Below, one piece after another: positions 37,902-48,665 of a DNA stretch of 64,000 bases. Position 1 is the first letter of the stretch, and every line of letters begins with the position of its first letter. Position numbers and translations under genes: made by a program. A model generated the notes under the pieces. It was not told where the DNA came from, made no database searches, and worked only from the letters and a program-made list of their open reading frames with translations. The stretch is from Erpobdella octoculata (Eukaryota; Annelida; Clitellata; Hirudinida; Erpobdellidae): contig OZ022242.1 in NCBI GenBank assembly GCA_963978895.1, positions 35,610,352-35,674,351 of the forward strand. Reading direction: 5' to 3'.

Positions 37902-38671
37902 AGAGGTAATTATACATGTCAACTGCAACGTCTAATTATATTCGCAAAAAAATTTATGAATAGTAGATAAACTTCCTGATCGTTTTTTATTACATAAATA
38001 TACAATTATTATTATTATAATAGTAGATATATTATGTTTCAAAACAATCATGTCTATTAATTCAAACCTCAGTGATTTTATGTTGGAAATGCACAAAAAC
38101 TCTTATAATGATTATAGGTGATTTCAATCAAATCTAAACTGGAACCGCCTTCAGTTAAGCGGCCTGTTTTAGAGTTCAATAGTCTGGATTCAAATCTAGA
38201 ACAAAACTGTTTTTTTTTCAAAGTTGATTTTTTTATTCCAATCTACTTATATAATCTCCGAGCCCATCTTACTCACACGGAAATTCGGAAAAGTGGAAAC
38301 TCAGATGGATTAGCAAAATCACAATCACTAAACCCATTATTGTTCATAATTAGAAATTGTATTCACACGTACATACATATAAATAAACAAGCGGTAAAAC
38401 AATGTTGTTATTGACATCTAAAATATAGCTTTCGTGACCTACATTGCATAAAAATGTTCATTTTTATTTTCTATTTAATTTGTGTGGCTGTATTTGTTAA
38501 AATAAAAATTTTATATTTTTATCATTTCGAACGGTTATCAAATTCATTTGCTAAAGAATGCATTTTTGATATTGCGATATAACAATTCTTTAGTTTTTTT
38601 ACACATTTTTGCAAAGATCGGAAAAATTCGAATTTCAAACTTAAATTTAAAAACAGATTAATGTATTTAAT

Positions 38672-38761
38672 GTCACCTATCAAAGTACTAACCGTGCTCG
38701 ACGTTGCTTAACTTCGTTGATCGGACGAGACGTGTAGTTTTCAAAAATAACGTTGGCGCTG
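38672..38761 (-). ncRNA. 5S rRNA-derived segment (pseudogene or SINE3-like part)
   Basis: The minus strand reads TCTCGTCCGATCAACGAAGT, then TAAGCAACGTCG, then GGTTAGTACTTTGATAGGTGAC, matching the middle and 3' third of animal 5S rRNA, including much of the internal control region, with several changes. The start and the last part of the gene are missing, so it is not a working 5S gene. A second copy is at 57931-58020. Confidence 0.7.
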
Positions 38762-39282
38762 AAACAAACTAACAACAAACCACATTGCAAGTTAATAAAA
38801 GCGTTGTAAAAATAATTAAAGATTGAAGTTCTTTATTTCAAGTGAAGTTTCAATTAGTTTCTAATTTAATTTAAAAAAATAAATAATTTTTATAAAAATC
38901 AAATTATAACAAGTTTGAATTTGATATTTAATTTAAAAAAAATTAATATTAAAAATTTTTTGTGCACATGGCGGTCTCTATAAAAACAAAAACTATTTGA
39001 GTTTGAGTTTGTTTATTCAGTTATACATATAAAAAATTGCCGTTGATGCCATCAACAGTAGTTTTTAGAAATTGATCGTTTAAATTACTGCATCTTGAAG
39101 ACCAATCTGTTACAGTTCAATTTGATTAACTATTATTTTGATTATTCATTTTATTTTTGTCTGATTTAATGAAAGTTTTTGTTTGTGTCACATTGTATAA
39201 AACAATTCAAAAACTGATGATAAAAAAGAAAATCATTGTAATAATGAGCAAAGTAAATTACAATTTTTTCAATGAGATAGAG

Positions 39283-42200
39283 TTACAGTTTCAGTTCTTC
39301 ATAATAGTGGTCATCTGTTACATTTTCGTAGTACTTTGACTTTTTAGCCAATTGAAGATATTTTTCTTCACAATTTTTGCTTTGTTTGTTCAATTTATTC
39401 AGATCAATCAAAGTTGATTTATTTTTGCATTTTTTACTTTTTTGCCGGGCCCTGAAAATGAAAAAAGTGTTTCTAGATTTTTTATAATAAAATTGAAATG
39501 TTTTTTTAAAAATAGAATAAATATAAGATGTGTATTATTTATAGCATTTTTTGTTTTAAAAGCCACTTTGTTTGTTTGGAAAAATAGTTGAAAAAACTTG
39601 TATCTTTTTTTGTTTGTAGATTTTAATAAAATTTAAAATTTTGGTTTATTTATTTTATTTTCTTTTTCAAAATTTTGTTGACTCTTTTCTTTGAATGTCA
39701 AATATAGCACCATCTTGTTAACTTGGCATACTTATCATGTGTTATTATTTTTAAAATGAAACTGGAACCACTTGGTTTCAATTTGATTAGCCAAAAACGA
39801 ATCTACATTTCAGCCCAATTATTGGCTGAGCCCTTCAGGCTATTATATATATAATATGAAGTCACGCGCGTGAACTATGAAATCTTTTTGTTTCTGGATT
39901 TCTCGATCGGCTTGATTATCGTCGTTATATCATTATCGTATTGTGGAACGTTCGTATTGCTTAATTTTGTCTTCTTAAATAAACGACGTAAGACAACTTA
40001 CAATGGCGCCAGAAGTGAGACAACAAACAACAACAAGCGATATCTTTTTACAGTCTTCGATCAAAACACACGATGGCTTACGGCCCTTTCCACTTTTGTA
40101 GCTACGGCAGAAGCAGCATCTACTAAGCATGGAAGTTTGTCGTTCGGTTTTATTCGGGTACGGAAGTAATCGGAAATATTTTTCTCCCGAACGTTCGGTT
40201 TCAATCGGGTTCGGAAAAAATTTCATTCCGAACTCTCAAAAACCGTGTCCGAACTCTCAAAAACCGTTTCCGAAAGATCGAGGATATTCGGAAATTATAC
40301 GGAACAGCCGAAAATTACTTAATTACTCTCTTAATTTTTTAGGCATTTTGACGAGACTTGTACAAATTGATTTGTTTTTGAATTATCTATTCAAATATGT
40401 AAATTTTATTAAGATACATCAAGTTTGAATTTTTTGTGTAAAATGCGTCAAGAGTTAGCAACGATTATTGAGTAGCCTAGCAAGTACCTACATTGTAAAT
40501 AGAGACATAACAACCGATTTAATCGCAATAGTTTTTATCATATAACTCCGTTAATAATTCAGGGATTTGGTTGAAAATAGTACAGATCGTTTTTTATTTT
40601 TATTTTCTATTCAAAAATGTTAAAAAAATAAATTGCCTCAACTTTGATTTTCCATATATAATGCAGACAAAGTTAGCTACCGTTGCTAACTTCAGCGACG
40701 TATACAAAACTATACGTATTGACGTGTTTCCATTATCGCAAATAGAAGAAAAAGGAAAGATATGATATAATTATAATATTTCATTGATCTAAAATGACGA
40801 TCAGTGAAATTCATTGTTTAATTTTTTACGGAATTCCGAAAAAACCCGACATTTACGAAAAATAATTCCGAACGTTCGGTTTTTTTCGGGGTCGGAAATA
40901 ATTGTATTCCGAACTCCCGACAACCGATAAAAACCGAAAAAAACCGACTTTTCGGTTACGTTCGTAAGGGAACGGAAGAAACTTCCATGCTTAGCATCTA
41001 CAGCCTTCCTCCAATGGATCTCTCAACAAGGTGTACCAGCCATCCTCAGCTCCGATCGTGGAACACACTTCGTATCCCTTCTCTTCAAAGAAGTAGTTGC
41101 CAAACTTGGTGCGATAAACAACGTGTAACTGCTTACCGCCCACAAGCTAACTGTGTGGTGGAACGACAACATCACCGCCTCAAAAAAACTTAAAAGCAAA
41201 ATCAAAAATCAACTCACGAGACTGGCTCAAGAATTTACCTTCAGTGTTATTAGGTCTCAATAATTAAATCAGCGAGGACACAGGCATTTATTATTTAATA
41301 AATCAAAAAAATATGTTTGTGGTTTTGGTTTGAATTTTAACTCATTTAATAATAATGTTTTTCAAAGTTTTTCAATATTTTTGAAAAATATTTATAAAAT
41401 ATTTTCTCACCTTTTTGATTTTAAATAAAAATATATTGCTCCAACAGTTAATAAAATAAAAAGCAACAACAACCCAACAGTTGATGCAATAATTGAAATT
41501 TTAAGATTTTGAGCATCTAAATAAAAAATAAAAGTTGTAATATAAATTTATATTTATGAGTTACACCTTACAAATAAAAAAAATAATTACTTGAACAAAT
41601 GTATTTTCCATTTTTTTTAATTAAAAAATGACCTTCAGTACAAAACAGAATGTAACTTCCAAGTGTGTTTGTACAGTTGACAGTATTTGAATCGTAGTTG
41701 CTAATATCCAAACATTCGTTTGTATCTAATTGTTTATAAAAAAAACTACAATTACACAAAGTTTGTTAAAATTATTTTTACTAAATATGCTAAGCGTTCA
41801 CAAAAAACAAATTAAGGCAAAGAAAAATGAAAAATTCGTTCTTTATACAATTTAAAAAAAATAAATATTTTGCTGATGAAAAGGTAGAATTACAGTCAGC
41901 TGACTTAAGAATGCGCGATTAAAAGCACTGCGATTGCGCTTGTTTTGCAGCCTCAGCTGCTTTGTGACAGAATGAGAGCAGCTGAAAAACAGGAAACAAC
42001 AGATCAGCATCTGCGACAACTTTGTGCTCAGCATTCACCTGATTCCAATAATTCTGCATTCCGTTACAGTCCAGCTGATCGCCATTGCTTAAACCGGCAT
42101 TGTCTCATCGGCAAACTTTAATGTTTTGACGGAAGACAAATTATAGCCTCAACCTGGAGATCTGTCAAAAATATTAAAAAGTTTGCTTTTCGAGAATAGC

Positions 42201-45200
42201 GCTTGTACATAAAAATATTACAAAATCTTTTTTTCTTTAAAACAGCGATTGCCATAATGACGTCATCTGATTCAAACAAGATTCATTCGGACAAAACACC
42301 TGCTGGGGAATGTGTGCAAAGATTAAATGTTCAAACTATGGAAGCCATCCATATATTATACTCGTACCAAGATTAGAGGGGGAGTGTGAATACAGGTACA
42401 TATGTACGCCAAAATAATGTTTTGCAAATTTTAATAATTCCAATAAACATGTAGTACACAGCAAAATTTGTTGCTCTCTTAAGTTTTACAATAAACAGCA
42501 TCTAATAATTTTAACTAATAACCTAACTACACAATGCAATGAAAATAACATATGGAAGTAGAAAGTTTTTTTAATGACAGTGTCAGCTGTGAACAATTAA
42601 AATCTAATGATTCTTTGAAAAAATAGTTATTTCACACTTTGTTGCTTCTATAATTAAAAAAATCAAATAACAATACAACTTTTAATTGACTTTAACCGAA
42701 ACATTTATGGTTGGTATTTATACTTCTTGATCATTTTTATGGTGTGAGTATGAATTTATAACGCCTGTTGATCTTTTAAATCTGAATAGTTTCTAACAAT
42801 GTCAGCCTGCCCTTCTACATGCAGACAGTTATACGTATGTTGTTATCATTTCTTTTTGAACAGCTATAAATTATGGGTGCATAAAGTCATGGTGGCAAGC
42901 AGTGGTGTAGTTAAGTACAAGTTGATATTTAGATATCAACTGTAACAATTTAAAAAAATATTAATGAACTGCTTTAGTAGTTTTAAATCCAAAATTTCAT
43001 TAATCCAATCATCATTTGATTATTATTTTGAATACTTGTAATAATTACGTGTGATCTTCTCCTCCATGTCATAAGCGGACTGCATGGTTTAATTCAGCAT
43101 TGTTCCGAAATATTAGGCTGGGATATTACGGCGTAAGGGCGCGTCCTCCAGGTGGTGGATGGAGGAAGACATCCGTGAGGGAAACTCGGAGGGATTGCGT
43201 TTTTTTCGAGTCAAAGTGGAAAATAAGTTTTTATTAAAATTTTAAAAGTCAAATATAGTTTTTGTTCGAATAAAATAAAAACCGATTGTCTATTTCAATA
43301 CGGAAAATTTTATATAAAAACGGGCCTAGCCAGAATTGTGTGCCTATGAAATTTTTAAAAGTTTAGCTGTTCTCATAAAAATTCATTTTTTTAAATTAGT
43401 CTTTTTTCTATTCTTTGAGATCTACCTCCATACCAAATTTTGTTAGCATTACCAAAATATCCATCATTGCATTTGCACGAGTAAATTCCACCAGTGTTTG
43501 TGCACTTGGCATTTTCGGAACATGTTTCGCTATCTTGACATTCGTCGATGTCTGACAAATGTATGACAAAATAAACAACGTTACTCTTAAAATTAAATTG
43601 ATAAAAAAAAATTAATTAAATATATAATACATGTTATTACAATAAGCATTCATATCATACTTATTATTCAAAAACCTTGGGGTCATTATAATTGTTTTTG
43701 TTTACATACTATTTGAAAATAACTTGTATTTTAAATTAATTCATAATATATTGTACTAGCAAAATTACCCGTTATTGCTCAGGTTTTTAAAAAAGATTTG
43801 AAATGGTTAATTGACGATAAAACGTTAAATAATAAAGCATTTTTAATTTGTATTGTTTCAAAACTTTTGCCTCAATGAAGCCTACCTTCATTCAACATTT
43901 CGGTTAAATTGCTTCAGCAGTTTAGATGTGATAAGCGAACAAACACACACACGTTGTTTTGCTATATAGAGATAGATATTTGTTCAATTACCTAAGCAGT
44001 TTGATGTAATAGTTTTTTTCATAAACCCTGTTTTACAGACACATCTACGTCGATGGCTGTCAAAAAGTTCTTCAGAGCAAGTTTCATTTTTTCTGCAGTT
44101 GTAACAATCTGGTAAAATAAATTATTAGCCATTAATTTCAAATTTCTCATTTGATTGTAAAAATTTCAAATTGTAATAATTCAATAAGTAAAAACATATT
44201 TATAGTTATTAATTGTTTTCGTCTCACCATGGAGATAAACTTCGAGCTCGCAAATGGTCAAACATGTAACTTTTGGCAAAACGACGGTCAAATATCTACC
44301 AGTTGTATTGTCATTGCATGTCATGTTCAATGTTTTAATGTCATAAATTTCATTAAGATATGAGTTACATAATTTGTATTTTGTAAGATCTTGTGAAATA
44401 TTTCCTGATGGTTTGTTTTCAGATAAATATACTTGGAAGCGTTTTATTCTATCACCTGTAATAGTATAATGTTTTGAAACAAAAATACAAATAATAAAAA
44501 AAATGAAATTAACGTTTTATAAAAAGAGAATAAATACGAGTTAAATTAAAAAAAAATATAAAAGCGTGAAACTGTCGGTTAGTTAAACTGAAATAAAAAG
44601 TATTAAAAAATTAAAACGAATTGAAAATAAGTATAAAACCTAAATAATCTCGGTTAGTCACAACAACCTCTCTAACGTGTCTTCTTTCAATCAAGTCTAC
44701 AGACAACCAACTATTATTGTAATAACATTTTGTGTGAGAACAAGATTTTTCTTCAAAATTGCTGTTAAAGTTTCCATCTACTGCTAAGTAAGCTGGATTA
44801 TCATAAGAATAATGCGTGTAGGTTGAACTTTGCTCTGCCTTTTGATTGAATGCCACATTCACATCAATCAGTCGATTGCCTGTAATGAATTAAATTTTTT
44901 TTTTATTTAAACAATTAAATATTTTTTAAAAATAAATAAATAAAATCTGACTTAAATCACATTTAGTACCACCATTGGTAGAATTCTTATAGCATTCATC
45001 GATGCAAACACCGGTAGTTATGTTACAAGGAATTGAATTACGACATCTAATGCAGGGCGTGTTACAATCTTTCCCATAAGCTCCAACTGCACAAACTGAA
45101 ATGATTTAAACACTATTTTTAATTCATACTTGGTTTTAATCTTACAAGTCTTGTTTAAAAAACACTGTTATTTGACTTGTATAGGTAGCTATCATTATTA

Positions 45201-45999
45201 GTGTTTTCTTAAAATGTCTGTAACCTAACCACGTTAGTATCTGTCACAAACCTGTGTAAATACTGTAAGCATTATTTCCACCACATGGATTTCTTCTTGA
45301 ATTTTTACAAAAAACCTCACAATCAGAATCGTGTGCTGATTTACTAAATTGATTGACACAGTAACATTTTGATCCGTTCTGGTGATTAAAAGTCGAACGA
45401 ATACAAGTGACTTATATTACAGTTTACAAAAATAAAAGTTAAGCAAATGTATGTTTCAAATTTTAAAAAAATCACTTAAAATTTTTTACAATAAAAGTTG
45501 ATTGACACAGTAACATTTTGATCCGTTCTGGTGATTAAAAGTCGAACGAATACAAGTGACTTATATTACAGTTTACAAAAATAAAAGTTAAGCAAATGTA
45601 TGTTTCAAATTTTAAAAAAATCACTTAAAATTTTTTACAATAAAAGTTAAATATACACTGAGAGACTTTTTAATCAATGACAAAAAGGATTATATTCTAA
45701 TATATTTCGAAATAGTTTTTTTATTTGCACAAACAAAATTAAAAAATAATTAATACTTTTAATGCAGCAAAATTGTAATTATTTGATTTATAACAACAAG
45801 TCAAACAGTTTTTTATATTCACTGATTTTTCTATAGAGCATTCATTAAAGTCTTCCAAATTTGAAAAACATCCAACGTAATGACGCATCAGTTTATTTTC
45901 ATCAAAATCAACTTCAGATTGGACAAACGACAATTTGTTGCATATCCAACACATTAATAAAATTAATAAAGTTTGTAAAGTAACAGTTAAACTTTTCAT
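39283..45999 (-). CDS. Gene E: WSC-EGF-F5/8C-EGF receptor with intact tyrosine tail (10 exons)
   Basis: Predicted 544-aa type I protein. Exons: 45999-45757 (signal peptide, then the start of a WSC domain, [12 protein letters not shown]), 45378-45252 (rest of [27 protein letters not shown]), 45095-44952 (MEGF-type module, [14 protein letters not shown]), 44879-44640 and 44455-44228 (F5/8C), 44108-43992 and 43551-43426 (EGF), 41725-41591 (juxtamembrane EGF-like), 41516-41411 (membrane, [16 protein letters not shown]), 39451-39283 (tail ending [16 protein letters not shown]). Summed length 1635 nt, in frame. The first intron is phase 0 and later extracellular ones phase 1. In the exon at 43426 the sixth EGF cysteine position reads Trp (NKIWYG). 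WSC domains bind carbohydrates in other families. The 5' half differs from the other members and may have been joined to a family 3' half. Confidence 0.75.
39808..41290 (+). mobile_element. LTR retrotransposon remnant in the E membrane-tail intron
   Basis: The end of an LTR (about 39826-39999, ending ACGTAAGACAACTTACA) is followed by TGGCGCCAGAAGTG, a plausible primer-binding site. After a deletion comes integrase-core coding: [22 protein letters not shown], then past the hAT insert [20 protein letters not shown] and [17 protein letters not shown]. Stops and frameshifts show decay. The same LTR end sits at the same intron position in copy G (59050-59450), so insertion preceded the segmental duplication. 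Confidence 0.7.
40124..40993. mobile_element. Non-autonomous hAT-like element nested in the LTR remnant
   Basis: Perfect terminal inverted repeats (TAAGCATGGAAGTTT at the left, AAACTTCCATGCTTA at the right) flanked by the 8-bp direct repeat GCATCTAC (40116-40123 and 40994-41001). Removing the element and one repeat restores the integrase frame (ATAEAAST joined to AFLQWIS). Internal CGTTCGG-type motifs are repeated near both ends. No transposase ORF. The G copy lacks it, although that part of G is deleted. Confidence 0.8.
41726..43425. other. Large intron of gene E with an orphan promoter-like block
   Basis: The intron contains about 1 kb (42390-43380) shared with 60340-61320. At 42584-42599 it holds the CAGCTGTGAACAATTA block that elsewhere stands about 110 bp before a signal-peptide ATG, but no usable leader follows. 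The part at 41860-42380 has mixed composition and is unrecognised. Confidence 0.4.
43755..43978. mobile_element. Interspersed repeat in gene E intron
   Basis: It begins ACTAGCAAAATTACCCGTTA and ends near TTTTGCTATATAGAGATAG, with an ACACACAC run. This wording resembles a repeat common in marine invertebrate genomes. I cannot assign a class with confidence. Confidence 0.4.
45349..45646. repeat. 149-bp tandem duplication over an exon edge of gene E
   Basis: Copy 1 (45349-45497) and copy 2 (45498-45646) are nearly identical. Each contains the acceptor and first codons of the second WSC exon ([10 protein letters not shown]). Only copy 1 continues into the full exon, so copy 2 is a decoy acceptor followed by a truncated exon. 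Confidence 0.8.
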
Positions 46000-47820
46000 T
46001 GTTCTGGTAAATAAACTAAACTAAACTGAAAAGTTTTCAAAAACGTTTTTAAAAAATGCTAGAACAAAACACTGTTTGTTACAAAAATTCTAGACTATTT
46101 TAACTATAAATTCTTAAACAATCTCATAATGGGAAGTTTTTTGAAAGCAGCATCTATTGGAAAACGTGTAGGAACTTGTAATAACGACTGCCAGCTCTTA
46201 TCATCTTGAAAGTTTACTTCCTAGTTTATAGCTATGTAGGGCATAATTATACAATTATTTTCTTTAAACATTTGCCTGACTTACTAAGACGATAACTAAA
46301 TTAAACCATGGAATTTATCCGATTGAAACTGGAAACTGATTTGCATACCTTAGATTACCCTAACTATATAGCAAATACTAATAAATTGTAATCAATTCAG
46401 TCACTTTCGTTCTTGTTTTGACACATTTCAAAGCCTAATACGTAAATAAAATAATGTATTAATGAAAAATTGTTTTTAAAAAAATAACACGTGCTTCTTC
46501 TAAAAGCTATTTTGTCTTTCAAACGATACGACAGCTGAAATGCATTGTTAGATAAAACAAACAAAGATAAATCACAAATAAATAAAGTTAAACAAACGCA
46601 TTGGAAACAATTAATTATGATGACGCTGCTTGAGTAAGCGGATATCAGAGGAATATCTGTGGCAGCATGGGGACCCCCATTTTCTTTAGAGGGACCCGCA
46701 AATTATTGTTTGTTTTTTTTTTAAGATTTTAGCTGTAGTAGACTTGTCATTTTTTTTATTTTAAATAACAGTTGGCAGAGGGTTTTACAAATCATTACTA
46801 ATTTGAACTCTAAATTTTACAAAAATTAATTTTCGTAGTTGTTCTTATAGTTTCTCAAACTTTCTTGGCATTTCATGCAGTTTTTTTTCTAGTTCGCAGT
46901 TTTTTAACTACTTGCATTACAAAGCTTATTGAATGTCAAAAAGAGAATGATTAGTTTGCTGAGACACGACCAGTTCGATATAACTTTTTAAAGCTTTTTC
47001 TGAATAATAAATTATGCTAGATAAATAATATTTGAAGTCCTACAAAAAAAAGTTTTTCATTCTCCATGTTTTCCAAGAGCCTATCAATACGGAGATGTAA
47101 AAATTTATAGGGGCCTATGTGGTGAGACAATGACAATGCCAGAAAACGCATCACTATAATTATAATAAAACTAGGTGGCTTCAAAACAACTATAAATATT
47201 AGAATATGAATACAGACTACTACAAAACAAACTATAAAAATCTATTTCAAAATGATGATAAAACTTGAGTCAGCGGATAAAAAAGTAAAGTTTGTTGCAC
47301 CACAGGAAACCATATTTTTTTTAAACGGTTCCATAAAAGCATTGCAAAATTTTATTATTTAAGTTTTAGTAAAATTAAAAAAAACATATTTCAAATAATT
47401 GTTTTTAAAACTTACAACAAATCATCACTAAATTCAGTTTCCTAATTTCTTATAACTTCTTTAATTCTCTTAGACTTTTATTAAGTACTGAATATTTTAT
47501 TATTTTTGATATTAAGCTTAAAATGCTATTTGATTAAACAAATTTTTATAAAATTATAAAACATTGTTTGGATATAAAAACATATTATTTTTATTTTTTC
47601 CAGACTTGCTTGGCAACCTAAACTTTTTGTCAAACGTTTTGTACTTGAATAATTTTTTAATTCTGGTTATTTAATTATTACAGCGATCAGATAAAATTAA
47701 ACAGAATAGCTGATTTTTAGATGCATTAAATGAATATGTTAACTAAGAACTTTATCGAAGCACAGCAAACAAGTATGTCACATTTTAATGTTTATTGCAG
47801 TGTACCAATGATGACGAATA
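46000..47820. other. Spacer between E and F units, nothing recognised
   Basis: Upstream of the gene E ATG I find no copy of the family promoter block. A patch at 46668-46695 (GGGGACCCCCATTTTC, GAGGGACCCGC) is G/C-rich and may be part of an element whose ends I could not define. No coding feature is supported. Confidence 0.3.
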
Positions 47821-47972
47821 ATTTTTCATGTGCAGTATTAATTTGCTACATCAGTATATGCTAATTCTAACTAACAATTTATTATATCATTGTTTCTCAA
47901 CAGAAATTTAACGAAAAAATATAATTTTTTACTATTTCGTAAGAAAATTGTATTCACTTAATTATTCTGTAC

Positions 47973-48195
47973 TGTAAGATGAAGATAATTCATCTTACGT
48001 ATTTTTCATAGTATTTGTTTATTTTATTTTATTATGTGTGCATTTTATTAGGATTGGATATTTCGTAACAATAAGTCATATATATATATGTATATGTATA
48101 TGTATATATATATATATATGTATGTATATATATATATGTTTTTATATATATGTATGTGTGTATGTGTGTGCGTATTTACTAATTTTTTTATCTAG

Positions 48196-48234
<39 letters not shown>

Positions 48235-48567
48235 TTTTCCTGATTTTGATTGGTAAGAATGTAAATATTATTTTGTGTATGAGTTTTGAGAAACTAGACA
48301 GTGTGTTATAAAGTTGAGTGTTCGAGAAGAAAAATAAAAGTTTAAAGAGACGTGCTGCAGAGAGAAATTGGAATTTACAAAAGATTTGTTAGAACCGTGC
48401 GAAATTCTACAAAGTGAGAGAATTCAGTTTTAATTTGAGTGCAGTTAAAAGATTTATTTTTCAAGGGAGAATAATTAAGTTAAAATAAATTCGAGAAATA
48501 TTGTGATATAAATAACTTCGACTTTAACGTTACGAATCGCTAGAAAGCATATTCCTCTACGTTTACA
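47973..48567 (+). repeat. 5' LTR
   Basis: Begins TGTAAGATGAAG, ends CTCTACGTTTACA. Contains two TA-rich microsatellite stretches (about 48078-48232), the longer copy by 2 bp compared with the 3' LTR. Confidence 0.9.
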
Positions 48568-48568
48568 T

Positions 48569-48583
48569 TGGTGACCTCGACGT
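48569..48583 (+). other. Primer-binding site, tRNA-Trp-like
   Basis: TGGTGACCTCGACGT lies one base after the LTR. It matches the complement of the 3' end of animal tRNA-Trp (TGGTGACCCCGACGT, from memory) with one difference. Confidence 0.6.
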
Positions 48584-48665
48584 ATTTACGCATTTTCATA
48601 CGTAAATATATTTTTCTGAAGTTGTTTGATCACAAGTGACCGAATTTTTTTTTCTTTCGTGAAAG

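Larger units (their letters stand above)
36530..43380. repeat. Segmental duplication, copy 1 (5' D through 3' E)
   Basis: This stretch, holding the F5/8C and signal-peptide exons of D, the 5S-derived patch, the E tail, an LTR remnant, the E membrane and EGF-like exons and the following intron, recurs in the same order at 55440-61320 (5' F through 3' G). Breaks are explained by later insertions (the hAT-like element at 40124) and deletions. Confidence 0.8.

Noticed and set aside
38672..38761. Functional 5S rRNA gene
   Set aside because: The 5' start and the 3' third of the gene are absent and several conserved bases are changed; only a 5S-derived fragment is supported.
48038..48256. Plus-strand frame made of IYIYIC repeats
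   Set aside because: It is translation of the TA/GTAT microsatellite in the 5' LTR.
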